Source of the DNA: JAJPHF01 sp035293805
GTDB taxonomy: Bacteria; Chloroflexota; UBA6077; JAJPHF01
Assembly: GCA_035293805.1 (NCBI GenBank)
Contig: DATGMD010000019.1
Coordinates: forward strand, 62,001-126,000
DNA: 64,000 bases
Direction of reading: 5' to 3'
The translations under genes were made by a program, and so were the position numbers. This document shows positions 47,272 through 55,933 of the stretch, piece after piece. The first letter of the stretch is position 1; each line of letters opens with the position of its first letter. The notes beneath the pieces are model-generated. The model made no database searches. It had not been told where the DNA came from and saw nothing but the letters and a program-made list of their open reading frames with translations.

Positions 47272-49080
47272 ATGATGGCGCAACAATCGCCTGCCGCGCT
47301 GCCAAGCTGGGACCTCTCCGAGCTGTACGCGGGCCTGGACGATCCGAAGCTGGACGCCGACCTCGCCGAGGTGCTGGCGCTGGCGGAGGCGTTCGAGACG
47401 GACTACAAGGGCCGCCTGGCCGCCCTGGACGATGCCGCGCTCGCGGAGGCATTCGCTCGCTACGAGGCGCTGCTCACGCGCTCGGGGCCGCCCGGCACCT
47501 ACGCTCACCTCGTCCACGCCGCGGACGCCGCCAATCCCCGCCACGGCGCGCTCGTCGCCAAGGTGCAGGAGCAGGGCACGCAGGTCCAGAACCACCTGCT
47601 GTTCTTCGAGCTGGAGCTGGCGAAGCTCGACGCCGCCCGCCTGGAGCAGATCGCCGCCAACCCGGCGTTCGCGCGCGTCCGGCATTACGTCGAGAAGGTG
47701 GTCGAGGAACAGCCCTACATGCTGAGCGAGCCCGAGGAGCGCGTGCTCAACGAGAAGGACCTCACCGGCGCCAGCGCCTTCAGCCGCCTGTTCGACGAGA
47801 TCACCTCCACGATGGAGTTCGCGCTGGAGATGGACGGCAAGTCCCAGACGCTGAACGAGTCGGCGCTGCTCGCCTACCTCTACCACCCCGAGCGCGATCT
47901 GCGGCGCCGCGCGGCCGAGAGCCTGAGCGAGGGCCTGAGCCGCCACCTGCGCCAGCTCGTGTTCATCTACAACACGCTGATGCAGGACAAGGCGACGAAC
48001 GACCGCCTGCGGGGCTATCCCGAGCCCGAGTCGGCCCGCCACCTGGCGAACGAGCTATCCCCGGCGATCGTGGAGACGATGGCCGCTGCCACCGTCGAGG
48101 CGTACCCGCTGGTCGCGCGTTACTACAACCTGAAGCGCAGTATGCTCGGCCTGGACACGCTCTACATCTACGATCGCTACGCGCCCCTGCCCGGCACGGC
48201 GAACGACATCCCCTGGGACGAGGCGCGGCGGGTGGTGGTGGACTCGTACAGCGCCTTCGACCCCGAGATCGGCGAGATCGTCGATCGCTTCTTCCACCAG
48301 CGCTGGATCGACGCCGCGCTGCGCGACGGCAAGCGCGGCGGGGCGTTCTGCGCCGCCGTGACGCCCGACCGCCACCCCTACGTGCTGCTGAACTACACCG
48401 GCAAGCCGCGCGACGTGATGACGCTCGGCCACGAGCTAGGCCACGGCGTCCACGACGTGCTCTCCCGCGTGCAGAGCATCCTGGAGTACCACCCGCCCCT
48501 CGCGCTGGCCGAGACGGCGAGCGTGTTCGGCGAGATCCTGGTGTTCGACGCGCTGCGCGAGCGGCTCAACGACCCCCGCGAGCGCCTGGCGTTCCTGGCG
48601 GGCAAGATCGAGGACATGTTCGCCACCACCTTCCGCCAGATCGCCATGTACCGCTTCGAACAGCGCGTCCATCGCCTGCGCCGCAACCAGGGCGAGCTAG
48701 ACGCCGAGACCATCGGGAACGTCTGGCAGGACGAGATCGGTGCCATGTTCGCCGGCTCCATCGAGCTGACCGCGGGGCACAGCGTCTGGTGGAGCTACAT
48801 CCCGCACTTCATCCACACGCCGTTCTACGTCTACGCCTACCCGTTCGGCCAGTTCCTGACGCTCGGCCTCTACGCGCGCTACAAGGAGGAGGGAGCGGCA
48901 TTCCTGCCGCGCTACCGCCAGGCGTTCAGCGCCGGCGGCTCCGTGGCGCCCCAGCCGCTGATGGCGTCGGTCGGTATCGACATCGCCGACCCCGGCTTCT
49001 GGCGCTCAGGCATGCAGTACATCTCGGCACTCGTGGACGAAGCGGAGCTACTCTGGGAATCGCTCAACCAGCGCGCCTGA
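47272..49080 (+). CDS. pepF: oligoendopeptidase F (M3 family metallopeptidase)
   Basis: A 602-residue protein of typical PepF length. It opens with WDLSELYAGLDDPKLDADL. The zinc site is HELGHGVHD (His387-Glu388, His391), with the third ligand expected in ALAETASVFGEILVFD. The C-terminal helical domain (HSVWWSYIPHFIHTPFYVYA, YKEEGAAFLPRY) is complete. It cleaves short cytosolic peptides. Two consecutive ATG codons (47272, 47275) follow GAGGGA and either may be used. No operon partner is needed for its function. Confidence 0.93.
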   Translation: MMAQQSPAALPSWDLSELYAGLDDPKLDADLAEVLALAEAFETDYKGRLAALDDAALAEAFARYEALLTRSGPPGTYAHLVHAADAANPRHGALVAKVQEQGTQVQNHLLFFELELAKLDAARLEQIAANPAFARVRHYVEKVVEEQPYMLSEPEERVLNEKDLTGASAFSRLFDEITSTMEFALEMDGKSQTLNESALLAYLYHPERDLRRRAAESLSEGLSRHLRQLVFIYNTLMQDKATNDRLRGYPEPESARHLANELSPAIVETMAAATVEAYPLVARYYNLKRSMLGLDTLYIYDRYAPLPGTANDIPWDEARRVVVDSYSAFDPEIGEIVDRFFHQRWIDAALRDGKRGGAFCAAVTPDRHPYVLLNYTGKPRDVMTLGHELGHGVHDVLSRVQSILEYHPPLALAETASVFGEILVFDALRERLNDPRERLAFLAGKIEDMFATTFRQIAMYRFEQRVHRLRRNQGELDAETIGNVWQDEIGAMFAGSIELTAGHSVWWSYIPHFIHTPFYVYAYPFGQFLTLGLYARYKEEGAAFLPRYRQAFSAGGSVAPQPLMASVGIDIADPGFWRSGMQYISALVDEAELLWESLNQRA

Positions 49081-49159
49081 CGACGGCGGGTTTCCCTCTC
49101 CTCCCCAGGAGAGCAGCGACGCTCCCAGCAATCCGCGTCGCAGCGGGAGAGCATCCCTC

Positions 49160-49196
49160 CCCCTCTCCCCCTGGGAGAGGGTCGGGGTGAGGGTTT
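49160..49196. repeat. REP-like CCCTCTCCCCCTGGGAGAGGG repeat, intergenic
   Basis: CCCCCTCTCCCCCTGGGAGA then GGGTCGGGGTGAGGG, between pepF and the VOC gene. It forms a hairpin and could end pepF transcription. Confidence 0.75.
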
Positions 49197-49231
49197 CTCA
49201 CTCCCAGCCGCCGACATTGTGGAGGATAGCA

Positions 49232-49597
49232 ATGCCCATCACGCTGAACCACACCATCGTGCCCGCGCACGACAAGGTCGCGTCCGCGCAGTTCTTCGCG
49301 CGCATCATGGGCCTGGAGTACAACGGTCTCCACTACCACTTCGCCCCGGTGCGCGTGAACGACACGCTGACCCTCGACTTCGACGACGTCGAGCAGTTCG
49401 AGGGCCACCACTACGCCTTCCTCGTCTCCGACGAGGAGTTCGACGGCATCCTGGCGCGCGTCCGGGCCGAGGGCGTTCCCATCGGCAGCGGCCCCGACGG
49501 CGGCTGGGACGGCCAGCTCAACCACCGCCTGGGCGGCCGCGGCTTCTACTTCCCCGACCCCAACGGCCACATGCTGGAGGTCATGACCCGCGCCTAA
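49232..49597 (+). CDS. VOC/glyoxalase-fold protein
   Basis: A 121-residue single-domain vicinal-oxygen-chelate protein. Characteristic pieces are LNHTIVPAHDKVASAQFFAR, GLEYNG, HYAFLVSDEEFDGILARV and the C-terminal GRGFYFPDPNGHMLEVMTR. Candidate metal ligands are His7 (LNHT), His at GHHYAF and Glu in HMLEV. Family members include dioxygenases, isomerases, antibiotic-binding proteins and glyoxalases; the role here is open. The ATG at 49232 is fixed by GGAGG six bases upstream. Its stop codon lies inside the palindromic repeat that follows. Confidence 0.86.
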   Translation: MPITLNHTIVPAHDKVASAQFFARIMGLEYNGLHYHFAPVRVNDTLTLDFDDVEQFEGHHYAFLVSDEEFDGILARVRAEGVPIGSGPDGGWDGQLNHRLGGRGFYFPDPNGHMLEVMTRA

Positions 49598-49672
49598 GCA
49601 CTCGGCCAGGGACCGTGTGTAGGTTCGGCGAAGCCGAACCTACACACCATCCTGGGCCCGCAGCCTAGTGGG
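49593..49672. repeat. palindromic element, copy 2 of 3, between convergent genes
   Basis: GTGTGTAGGTTCGGC-GAA-GCCGAACCTACACAC is a perfect 15-bp stem. It is flanked by CTAAGCACTCGGCCAGG on one side and CCTGGGCCCGCAGCCTAG on the other. The left edge overlaps the VOC stop codon; the right edge is 5 bases from the stop of the leftward gene at 49677. Confidence 0.8.
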
Positions 49673-49676
49673 CTGC

Positions 49677-50654
49677 TTACTCGACGCCCGGCGCGAATAG
49701 CTCGTCGGGGCTCACCGGGCGGGGCGCCAGGCCCTGCTCGTGGACGTACTGGCCGATGGCCGCGAAGGTGGGGCGGTTGGGCGCCAGCCCGTAGGCCCAG
49801 AAGTCGTGCCCGAACACCCGCCAGGTCTCCTCGACGTGGTCGATGAGCCACGGCAGCGATAGTCGCAGGGCGTCGGTGTCGTACAGCCCGTTGACCGCCA
49901 GGTCGCGCGCCGCGCAGAACGCCTTGTAAATGCTGCGCGCGACCCACGGATACTCCCGGTGTACGTCCTCGCGCACCACGACGGTGTGCATGATCGGGAA
50001 GATGCGCGTGCGCCGGTAGTAGTCCTGCTCGACTGCCTTGTAGTTCGGGAAGAGGCGGGCGATGCGCGGCGAGCCGCGCTGGAAGGTCGAGGGGATGTAC
50101 AGGGACATGAGCGCGTCCAGCTCGCCCGCCTCCAGCATCCGCTCGAGCGTCTGCTGCTCGGTGAGGAACTCCAGCCGGATCGCCGGCGGCAGGTTCAGCG
50201 GGAGGAGCGGCGGCGGCCCGGGCCGGTCCAGCGCGCCCATGAACCAGTGGACGTCTTCCGGCCGGACGCCGTACTCGTGCTGCAGCATGCCGCGCATGAA
50301 CACCGAGCCGGTGGAGCCGTACTGCATCGTGCCCACGCGCTTGCCCTTGAGGTCCTCGGGCGTCGCGATGCCGGCGTCCGGCCGGACGTAGATGCAGGAG
50401 TGGCGGAAGATCTTGGAGAGCGCCACCGGCACCGCGACGACGGGACAGGCCCCGCGCGCCGTGAGCGTCGTGTACGACGCCAGCGACAGCTCGGACACCT
50501 GGAACTCCTGGCGCTCCAGCATGCGCGGGAACGTCTCGTGCGGGCGCAGCACCAGGACGTTCAGGTCGATGCCCTCGGGCTGCACGCGCCCGTCGATGAG
50601 CGGGCGCGTGCGGTCGTAGTCCCAGCAGGCCAGCGTGAGCGGAAGCTTCGACAC
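49677..50654 (-). CDS. 4,5-dihydroxyphthalate decarboxylase-like / binding-fold protein
   Basis: A 325-residue protein without signal peptide. It matches the family annotated as 4,5-dihydroxyphthalate decarboxylase: LPLTLACWDYDRTRPLIDGR, then EFQVSELSLASYTTL, KGKRVGTMQYGSTGSVFMRG and MHTVVVREDVHREYPWVARS. The fold is that of a periplasmic binding protein adapted to a cytosolic enzyme. The GTG at 50654 is chosen because GGAGGGG lies six bases upstream and the resulting length is that of the family; the longer frame adds only Pro/Arg-rich sequence. With the Rieske oxygenase at 37676 it hints at a dispersed phthalate-like route. Confidence 0.76.
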   Translation of the reverse strand: MSKLPLTLACWDYDRTRPLIDGRVQPEGIDLNVLVLRPHETFPRMLERQEFQVSELSLASYTTLTARGACPVVAVPVALSKIFRHSCIYVRPDAGIATPEDLKGKRVGTMQYGSTGSVFMRGMLQHEYGVRPEDVHWFMGALDRPGPPPLLPLNLPPAIRLEFLTEQQTLERMLEAGELDALMSLYIPSTFQRGSPRIARLFPNYKAVEQDYYRRTRIFPIMHTVVVREDVHREYPWVARSIYKAFCAARDLAVNGLYDTDALRLSLPWLIDHVEETWRVFGHDFWAYGLAPNRPTFAAIGQYVHEQGLAPRPVSPDELFAPGVE

Positions 50655-50917
50655 CGCGGACCCCTCCCTACCGCCCGGCGGAGCGGGCGAGGCTGTTGGC
50701 GCCATGCTACCACGCCTCGCCCCCCGCGCCGGCGGCACGGCGCCGCGCGTGGACGGGGTGGCCGCGTCGGGCGTCCCGCTCCGCGCGGAAACCGGCGATA
50801 TCCTTGACCGGGAGCCGCCTGCCTACTATCGTTCGTATAGGGGCGATGGCGGTCGCCGAGCGACCTCGCGGGACGCCGCGCGCGAAGCTCACTCACCTAT
50901 GGAAGGGGACTCCGCCG

Positions 50918-52315
50918 ATGAATCTGCTGCTGCGCCGCGTGGCGCTCTTCGTCGCGCTGGTGCTCGCGGCCGCGGGCGGCGTCGCCGCCATTGCCGTGCG
51001 CCTGCCGTCCAGCGACTTCACCCCGCTGCAAACGGCTAGCGTGAGCGCGCAGGGCTTTACCAGCGACACGGACACGAGCTTCGACGCGATCAAGGCGCGC
51101 GTTACCCAGCTCCGCGGCCTGACTCCCAAAGCCGACGTGCCGGAGGTGGCGCTCACGCCGGCCGAGTACCGCGACCGGATGATCGCCGACATGGCCGACG
51201 AGGACTCGCAGAAGTCGATCGAGGACAGCCGCCAGCTCATGGTCGCGCTCGGCCTGCTCGCGCCCGACGTCGATCTCTACCAGATGGAGCTGGACTTCCG
51301 CACGGGCATCGTGCTCGGCGAGTACGACCCCGACACCAAGCAGCTCTACGTCATCACGGGGACCGACCTCACGCGCCCGCTGGAGCGCGTGACCCTGGCC
51401 CACGAGTTCACCCACGCGCTGCAGGACCAGTACTACGACATCCGCGCGCTGCTGCCCAAGGACTCCGACAACTCCGACCGCGACCTGGCCGTCTCGTCGA
51501 TCCTGGAGGGCGACGCGCTCATCTCTGAGCAGCTCTACGAGATCCATGCCCTCAGCCGCGCCGAGCGCCAGGAGAAGCGGCGCGAGGAGCAGTCGATGAG
51601 CAGCCAGGTCAACCTCGACCGGGTACCGCTGGTGCTCCTCGAGGAGACGTACTTCCCCTACGTCTACGGGCCCGAGTTCATCGCGTCGGTAATTGGCCGC
51701 GATACGCTGCGCCAGGCGATCGACAGCGGCACCGGCTACGGGCCGGCGGTCACGCCCATCTTCGAGAACCCGCCCAAGTCGACGGCCCAGATCATCCATC
51801 CCGAGAAGTACGTCAACAACGTGCTGCCCGTCCCCGTCAACTTCCCCGACCTGGCCGCGGCGCTCGGCCCCGGCTGGGAGCAGCGCCGCAAGGACCTGCT
51901 AGGGGAGATCGACCACCGCATCCTCATCCAGCAGTTCGTGAACCGCGAGCTGGGCGACCGCGCGTCCGCGGGTTGGGCCGGCGATGCGTTCGCCCTGCTG
52001 CGCAACGGCGACCAGACGGCCGTCGTCGTGCGCAGCATCTGGGACACCCCGAACAACGCCAACGAGTGGTTCGACGCCTACACCCAGGCGATGACCGCGC
52101 GCTACCGCCAGAACTTGCAGAGCGTCGACCAGCGCGCAAACCGCGTGCAGTGGCGCACGCCCGACAGCCAGCAGCTCTTGACCGTAGACGGCACCAGCAC
52201 GACAATAATCATCGCGCCGACGGCGGACCAGATCAGCCGCCTGGAGCAGGCCCTGGGCCTGAGCGCCGTCCCGGCCGCCCGCCGCCTGCTGCCGACCGTC
52301 GGCTTGATTCCGTAG
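50918..52315 (+). CDS. exported HExxH protein, putative metalloprotease
   Basis: A 465-residue protein with an N-terminal membrane anchor or signal (RRVALFVALVLAAAGGVAAI). The central motif LAHEFTHALQDQYYD contains HExxH (His162, Glu163, His166), followed by SSILEGDALISEQLYE with an acidic residue that could be the third ligand, as in gluzincins. The rest contains YVYGPEFIASVIGRDTLRQA and a C-terminal beta region. It resembles uncharacterised Chloroflexota proteins with the HEFTHALQDQ signature. Activity outside the membrane is likely, but no substrate is known. GGAAGGGG precedes the ATG. Confidence 0.78.
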   Translation: MNLLLRRVALFVALVLAAAGGVAAIAVRLPSSDFTPLQTASVSAQGFTSDTDTSFDAIKARVTQLRGLTPKADVPEVALTPAEYRDRMIADMADEDSQKSIEDSRQLMVALGLLAPDVDLYQMELDFRTGIVLGEYDPDTKQLYVITGTDLTRPLERVTLAHEFTHALQDQYYDIRALLPKDSDNSDRDLAVSSILEGDALISEQLYEIHALSRAERQEKRREEQSMSSQVNLDRVPLVLLEETYFPYVYGPEFIASVIGRDTLRQAIDSGTGYGPAVTPIFENPPKSTAQIIHPEKYVNNVLPVPVNFPDLAAALGPGWEQRRKDLLGEIDHRILIQQFVNRELGDRASAGWAGDAFALLRNGDQTAVVVRSIWDTPNNANEWFDAYTQAMTARYRQNLQSVDQRANRVQWRTPDSQQLLTVDGTSTTIIIAPTADQISRLEQALGLSAVPAARRLLPTVGLIP

Positions 52316-52376
52316 CGCTCCCAACGGAGGCGCACTCTGGTTTCCGGGGGCGCAGGGCAGCACCTCGGCCGGGGGC

Positions 52377-52394
52377 TCGGGGGCGTCCCCCCGA
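52377..52394 (+). terminator. TCGGGGG/CCCCCGA hairpin after the metalloprotease-like gene
   Basis: A 7-bp perfect stem with a CGTC loop, 62 bases after the stop, followed by CCCTCCCTTCTCTC. It is related in sequence to the hairpins at 5800-5816 and 22722-22744. Confidence 0.5.
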
Positions 52395-52435
52395 CCCTCC
52401 CTTCTCTCGTTGATGGTTGAGAGGACGGTGAGCTT

Positions 52436-53476
52436 ATGGTCCAGCAAGCGGCGCCGCCACATGGCCACATGCACGACTACGAGGCGCACGTCCAGGCGGT
52501 GGAGGAGGACCTGGAATACTACCGCGTCAAGCGGTTCGAGCCGCGCGTGCTCTACTGTCACCGGCGAGGTCTCATCACGCTCTACGACGTCCTCCGCGCC
52601 GCCGCCGCGCTGCCGCCGCCCGCCCCGCCCGACACCGCCGCCGGCCTGGAACAGCGCATCCGCGCGCTGGAAGACGGCCTCGACGCTTACGTGCGCGGCA
52701 ACGCGCTCGCCTCAGTCGACGTGGGCGGCGCGAAGATGGTCATCGAGGACACCCGCACCGAGCGCGGCGACTACGATCCCGCCTTCCGCATCGCCAAAAA
52801 GGCGCACGGCGGCACCCTGGCGGAGCGCGTCGCCCAGCTGGAGGCGGACCTGCGCGACTACATGCGCCTCCAGGACGCCTTCTTGCAGGCGTTGGTCGCG
52901 CGCGGCGCTCTCGACGCCGACCGCCTGGCCGCCGCGCGCACCACGGCGCCGGCGCCCAGCCCGTGGAACGGCGCCCGCATCGTGGCGCGCGCCTGGGTGG
53001 ACCCCGAGTTCAAGCGCCAGCTGCTCGAGAAGGGCCGCGAGGCCGTGCGCGAGCTGGACATCCCCCCCGGCCGCCTCGGCAAGATGGGCGTCGCCGAGAA
53101 CACCGACGCGGTCCACAACGTCGTCGTCTGTACGCTCTGCTCGTGCTACCCCTACGACCTGCTGGGCGACACCCCTTGGTGGTACAAGCACGACAGCTAC
53201 AAGCAGCAGATCGTGCGCGACCCGCGCGGCACGCTGGCGACGATGTTCGGCTTGCAGCTTCCCGAGCACATGGAGCTGCGCGTCCACGACAGCACGTCCG
53301 ACATCCGCTGGATGGTCATCCCGCGCCGCCCCGCCGGCACCGAGGGTTGGAGCGAGGAGGAGCTGGCGCGGCTGGTGACGCAGGAGAGCCTGATCGGCGT
53401 GGCCGAGCCGCTGGCGCAGCCGCCCGCCGGTGCGGCGCCGGCGCCGCGCGCCAATCGCCTGACGGACGGCCGATGA
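52436..53476 (+). CDS. nitrile hydratase alpha subunit, cobalt type, with N-terminal extension
   Basis: A 346-residue protein; ordinary alpha subunits are about 200. The C-terminal ~200 residues are a clear alpha subunit: ARIVARAWVDPEFKRQLLEK and the metal claw VVCTLCSCYPYDLLGD (Cys232, Cys235, Ser236, Cys237). The VCTLCSC form is typical of non-corrin cobalt enzymes and of thiocyanate hydrolase gamma. The first ~140 residues are extra; a helical segment (EDLEYYRVKRFEPRVLYCHR, RGLITLYDVLRAA) looks like the N-terminal helical part of a beta subunit. The stop overlaps the next start (ATGA). No P47K-type cobalt chaperone is seen. Confidence 0.85.
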   Translation: MVQQAAPPHGHMHDYEAHVQAVEEDLEYYRVKRFEPRVLYCHRRGLITLYDVLRAAAALPPPAPPDTAAGLEQRIRALEDGLDAYVRGNALASVDVGGAKMVIEDTRTERGDYDPAFRIAKKAHGGTLAERVAQLEADLRDYMRLQDAFLQALVARGALDADRLAAARTTAPAPSPWNGARIVARAWVDPEFKRQLLEKGREAVRELDIPPGRLGKMGVAENTDAVHNVVVCTLCSCYPYDLLGDTPWWYKHDSYKQQIVRDPRGTLATMFGLQLPEHMELRVHDSTSDIRWMVIPRRPAGTEGWSEEELARLVTQESLIGVAEPLAQPPAGAAPAPRANRLTDGR

Positions 53477-53748
53477 CCGAGCAGAGCACGCGGCCCCGCT
53501 TCGGCGTCGGCAGCCGCGTCCGCGTGAAGATGGAGAACCGCGAGGGCAACCCGCGCACGCCTCAGTACGTCCGCGGCAAGACCGGGGTCGTCAGCCAGGT
53601 CCACGGCGTCATCTACAACCCGATCGACCACCGCGGCTCGTACCCGCCGCTCTACAGCGTGGTCTTCGCCGTGGGCGAGGTGTTCGGCGGCCCCAGCGCC
53701 GACAAGCTCTCCGTGGACCTCCACGAGGAGTGGCTGGAGCCCGCCTGA
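53473..53748 (+). CDS. nitrile hydratase beta-like SH3-barrel subunit (short)
   Basis: A 91-residue protein corresponding only to the C-terminal beta-barrel domain of nitrile hydratase beta or thiocyanate hydrolase alpha: FGVGSRVRVKMENREGNPRT, PQYVRGKTGVVSQVHGV, YSVVFAVGEVFG, LSVDLHEEWLEPA. Normal beta subunits are above 200 residues and have an N-terminal helical half, which appears to be carried by the extension of the alpha protein just upstream. The ATG overlaps the alpha stop, so the two are translationally coupled. Substrate may be a nitrile, thiocyanate or a related compound. Confidence 0.85.
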   Translation: MTEQSTRPRFGVGSRVRVKMENREGNPRTPQYVRGKTGVVSQVHGVIYNPIDHRGSYPPLYSVVFAVGEVFGGPSADKLSVDLHEEWLEPA

Positions 53749-53757
53749 GCTGCCGGC

Positions 53758-53816
53758 CCAGGTTGGTGTGTAGGTTTGGCGAAGCCAAACCTACACACCA
53801 ACCTGGCTGAGTGTTT
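53758..53816. repeat. palindromic element, copy 3 of 3, between convergent genes
   Basis: A 23-bp perfect stem (53758-53780 with 53784-53806) around a GAA loop; core GTGTGTAGGTTTGGC. The CTAAACACTC flank of the other copies is present in inverse orientation (GAGTGTTTAG, ending at 53818). It separates the nitrile hydratase pair from the convergent penicillin-binding protein gene and is a likely two-way terminator. Confidence 0.8.
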
Positions 53817-53821
53817 AGCGC

Positions 53822-55933
53822 CTACTGGTGCGGCGCGCGCTCCGCGAGCACGAGGTCGGTGCTGTGGCCCGGCTCGTCGTGCACCGGCTCGTCGACCAGG
53901 CCGTCGGGCCGCTGGAAGTCCTCGACGGGGAGCTGGAGCACGTCGAAGGCCGCCTCCATCGCCTCGTGCCAGATCTTGCCCGCGCTCATCGAGCTGAGCA
54001 CCTCGCGCATCGGGTGCCCGTCGGTGTTGCCGACCCAGACGCCGATCGTCAGGTTCGGCGTGTACCCCATCGTCCAGGTGTCGCGGTAGTTGTCGGTGGT
54101 GCCGGTCTTGGCGGCGGCCGGGCGCGACAGGTCGAGCTGGCTGTGCGGCCCGTACGTGATCAGGCGGGAGTTCGGGTCGCTGAGGATGCTCGTCAGCATG
54201 TACACCAGGCGCGGATCGACCACCTGCTCACCGCTGCTCGGCCGGGTCTCCTCCAGCACGCGGTCGTGCCCGTCGACGATCCGCGTGATCGCGACGGGGC
54301 CGACGCGGCGCCCCTGGTTGGCGAACACGGCGTAGGCTCCGGTCAGCTCCAGCGGCGTGACCTCGACGCCGCCCAGCGTGAGCGACAGCCCGTATTGCTT
54401 CGACGCGTCGAGACTGGCGATGCCCAGGCGGTTCGCCATCTCGACGGCGTTCTCCACGCCGATCGTGTTCAGCGTCTCGACCGCGGGGATGTTCAGCGAG
54501 TTGCCCAGCGCCACGCGCACCGGCACCGGCCCGTGGAACTTGTTGTCGAAGTTCACCGGGCAATAGGGCGGCTGCCCCTGGCCGCCAGGGAAGCACGTCG
54601 CCTGGTCCTGGAGCACCGTGGCGGGCGTGAAGCCGGCCTTCTCGAACGCCGTCAGGTACACGACCGGCTTGATCGAGGAGCCGGGCTGGCGCTCGGACAC
54701 CGTGACGTTTACCTGCCCGTCGATGTCCGTGTTGTGGTAGTCCATGCTGCCGACCATCGCCAGGATCTCGCCCGTCTTCGGGTCCATGGCGACGATCCCC
54801 GTGTTGCTGGCCCCGTGCAGCTTCAGGTTGGCCGCGTTGTCCTTGGCCACTTGCTCCAGCCGCTCCTGCAGGCGCAGGTCGAGCGTCGTGTAGACTTGCA
54901 GCCCGCCCTGGTAGAGCAGTCGCGGCCCGTACTTCTGCTCCAGCAGGTCGCGGATGTAGAACACCCAGTGCGGCGCCTTCAGGTCGTCGTCGGGCGGCGG
55001 CGCGAGCTGCGGCTCCTCCGCGTAGGCGTTCGCGGCCGTCGCCTCGTCCACGAAGCCGCTGCGCACCATCTGGTCGAGCACGTACCGCTGCCGCTGCCGC
55101 GCTGCGTCGAGGTGCAGGCGCGGGTTGTACTCCGTGGGCGACTGCGGCAGGCCCGCCAGCAACGAGGCCTCGGCCAGCGTCAGGTCGGCGGGCGTCTTGC
55201 CGAAGTAGGTCTCGGCCGCCGCCGCCACCCCGTACGCCTGGTCCCCGTAGTAGACCTCGTTGAGATACATGTCGACGATGTCGTCCTTCGAGTACATCTC
55301 GTTGACGCGATACGCTAGCACCGCCTCCTCGAACTTGCGCAGCAGCGTCTGGCGCTCGCGCTCGTCCTCGGGAATCAGCGTGTTCCGCACGAGCTGCTGC
55401 GTGATCGTGCTCGCGCCCGAGACGATGCCCTGGTGGCTGACGTTTTGCCAGATGGCGCGCGCGATCCCGTGGGGATCGACGCCGGGGTTGTCGTAGAAGC
55501 TCGCGTCCTCGGCGGCCAGCGTCGCGTCGACCATCCAGGGCGAGACCTCGTTCAGCGGCACCAGCGTGCGGCGCCCCTCGTTGGGGGCGTAGAGCTCGTG
55601 CAGCAGCACGCCATTGCGGTCGTAGATGCGCGTCGTCTGGAACGGCTCGCGGTTGGCCAGCTCGCTGACGGGCGGCAGGTCGCGGGTCACGTCGGCGTAG
55701 ACGCTGGCCGCCACCGAGCCGACCCCCACGACGAGCATCAGGCCCAGCGTGAACAGCACGAGCAGGCCGGTGCTGACCCCGGTGGCGAACAGCGGGCGGT
55801 TGATGCCGCGCGGACGGTCGCCGCGGGCGCGCGCCACGCGCCAGCCAAGGCCGGCCCGCCCGGGCAGGCGTCCTTCCGCCCAGGCCCGGCCCGGCTGCGT
55901 TTCCCGGCCCCACCGGCCCATCCGACGTGCCAT
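53822..55933 (-). CDS. class A penicillin-binding protein (PBP1A type)
   Basis: A 703-residue bifunctional peptidoglycan synthase. A basic N-terminus and one membrane helix (~45-70) precede the GT51 transglycosylase: AAEDASFYDNPGVDPHGIAR with catalytic Glu, GASTITQQLVRN, and KDDIVDMYLNEVYYG. The transpeptidase follows, with SSIK, SLN and KTGT motifs (PGSSIKP, GNSLNIP, AAKTGTTDNY). The usual EDxxFxxHxG has Asn in place of His (FYDNPG). ATG 55933 is chosen for GGGGGAAC upstream; an in-frame ATG at 55969 exists. It polymerises and crosslinks lipid II outside the membrane. Such an enzyme implies a murein wall, which is notable given the archaeal-like glycan genes nearby. Confidence 0.93.
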   Translation of the reverse strand: MARRMGRWGRETQPGRAWAEGRLPGRAGLGWRVARARGDRPRGINRPLFATGVSTGLLVLFTLGLMLVVGVGSVAASVYADVTRDLPPVSELANREPFQTTRIYDRNGVLLHELYAPNEGRRTLVPLNEVSPWMVDATLAAEDASFYDNPGVDPHGIARAIWQNVSHQGIVSGASTITQQLVRNTLIPEDERERQTLLRKFEEAVLAYRVNEMYSKDDIVDMYLNEVYYGDQAYGVAAAAETYFGKTPADLTLAEASLLAGLPQSPTEYNPRLHLDAARQRQRYVLDQMVRSGFVDEATAANAYAEEPQLAPPPDDDLKAPHWVFYIRDLLEQKYGPRLLYQGGLQVYTTLDLRLQERLEQVAKDNAANLKLHGASNTGIVAMDPKTGEILAMVGSMDYHNTDIDGQVNVTVSERQPGSSIKPVVYLTAFEKAGFTPATVLQDQATCFPGGQGQPPYCPVNFDNKFHGPVPVRVALGNSLNIPAVETLNTIGVENAVEMANRLGIASLDASKQYGLSLTLGGVEVTPLELTGAYAVFANQGRRVGPVAITRIVDGHDRVLEETRPSSGEQVVDPRLVYMLTSILSDPNSRLITYGPHSQLDLSRPAAAKTGTTDNYRDTWTMGYTPNLTIGVWVGNTDGHPMREVLSSMSAGKIWHEAMEAAFDVLQLPVEDFQRPDGLVDEPVHDEPGHSTDLVLAERAPHQ

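Noticed and set aside
46006..48042. A 678-residue minus-strand frame across RidA, the methyltransferase and pepF
   Set aside because: Only its last 153 codons, starting at 46467 behind a good ribosome site, match RidA. The rest lies antisense to two well-supported plus-strand genes and has shadow-frame composition.
55520..55560. Asn in place of His in the EDxxFxxHxG motif of the penicillin-binding protein as a sign of inactivity
   Set aside because: The catalytic Glu and all other GT51 and transpeptidase motifs are intact, so this looks like a lineage variant. It is noted in the gene entry only.
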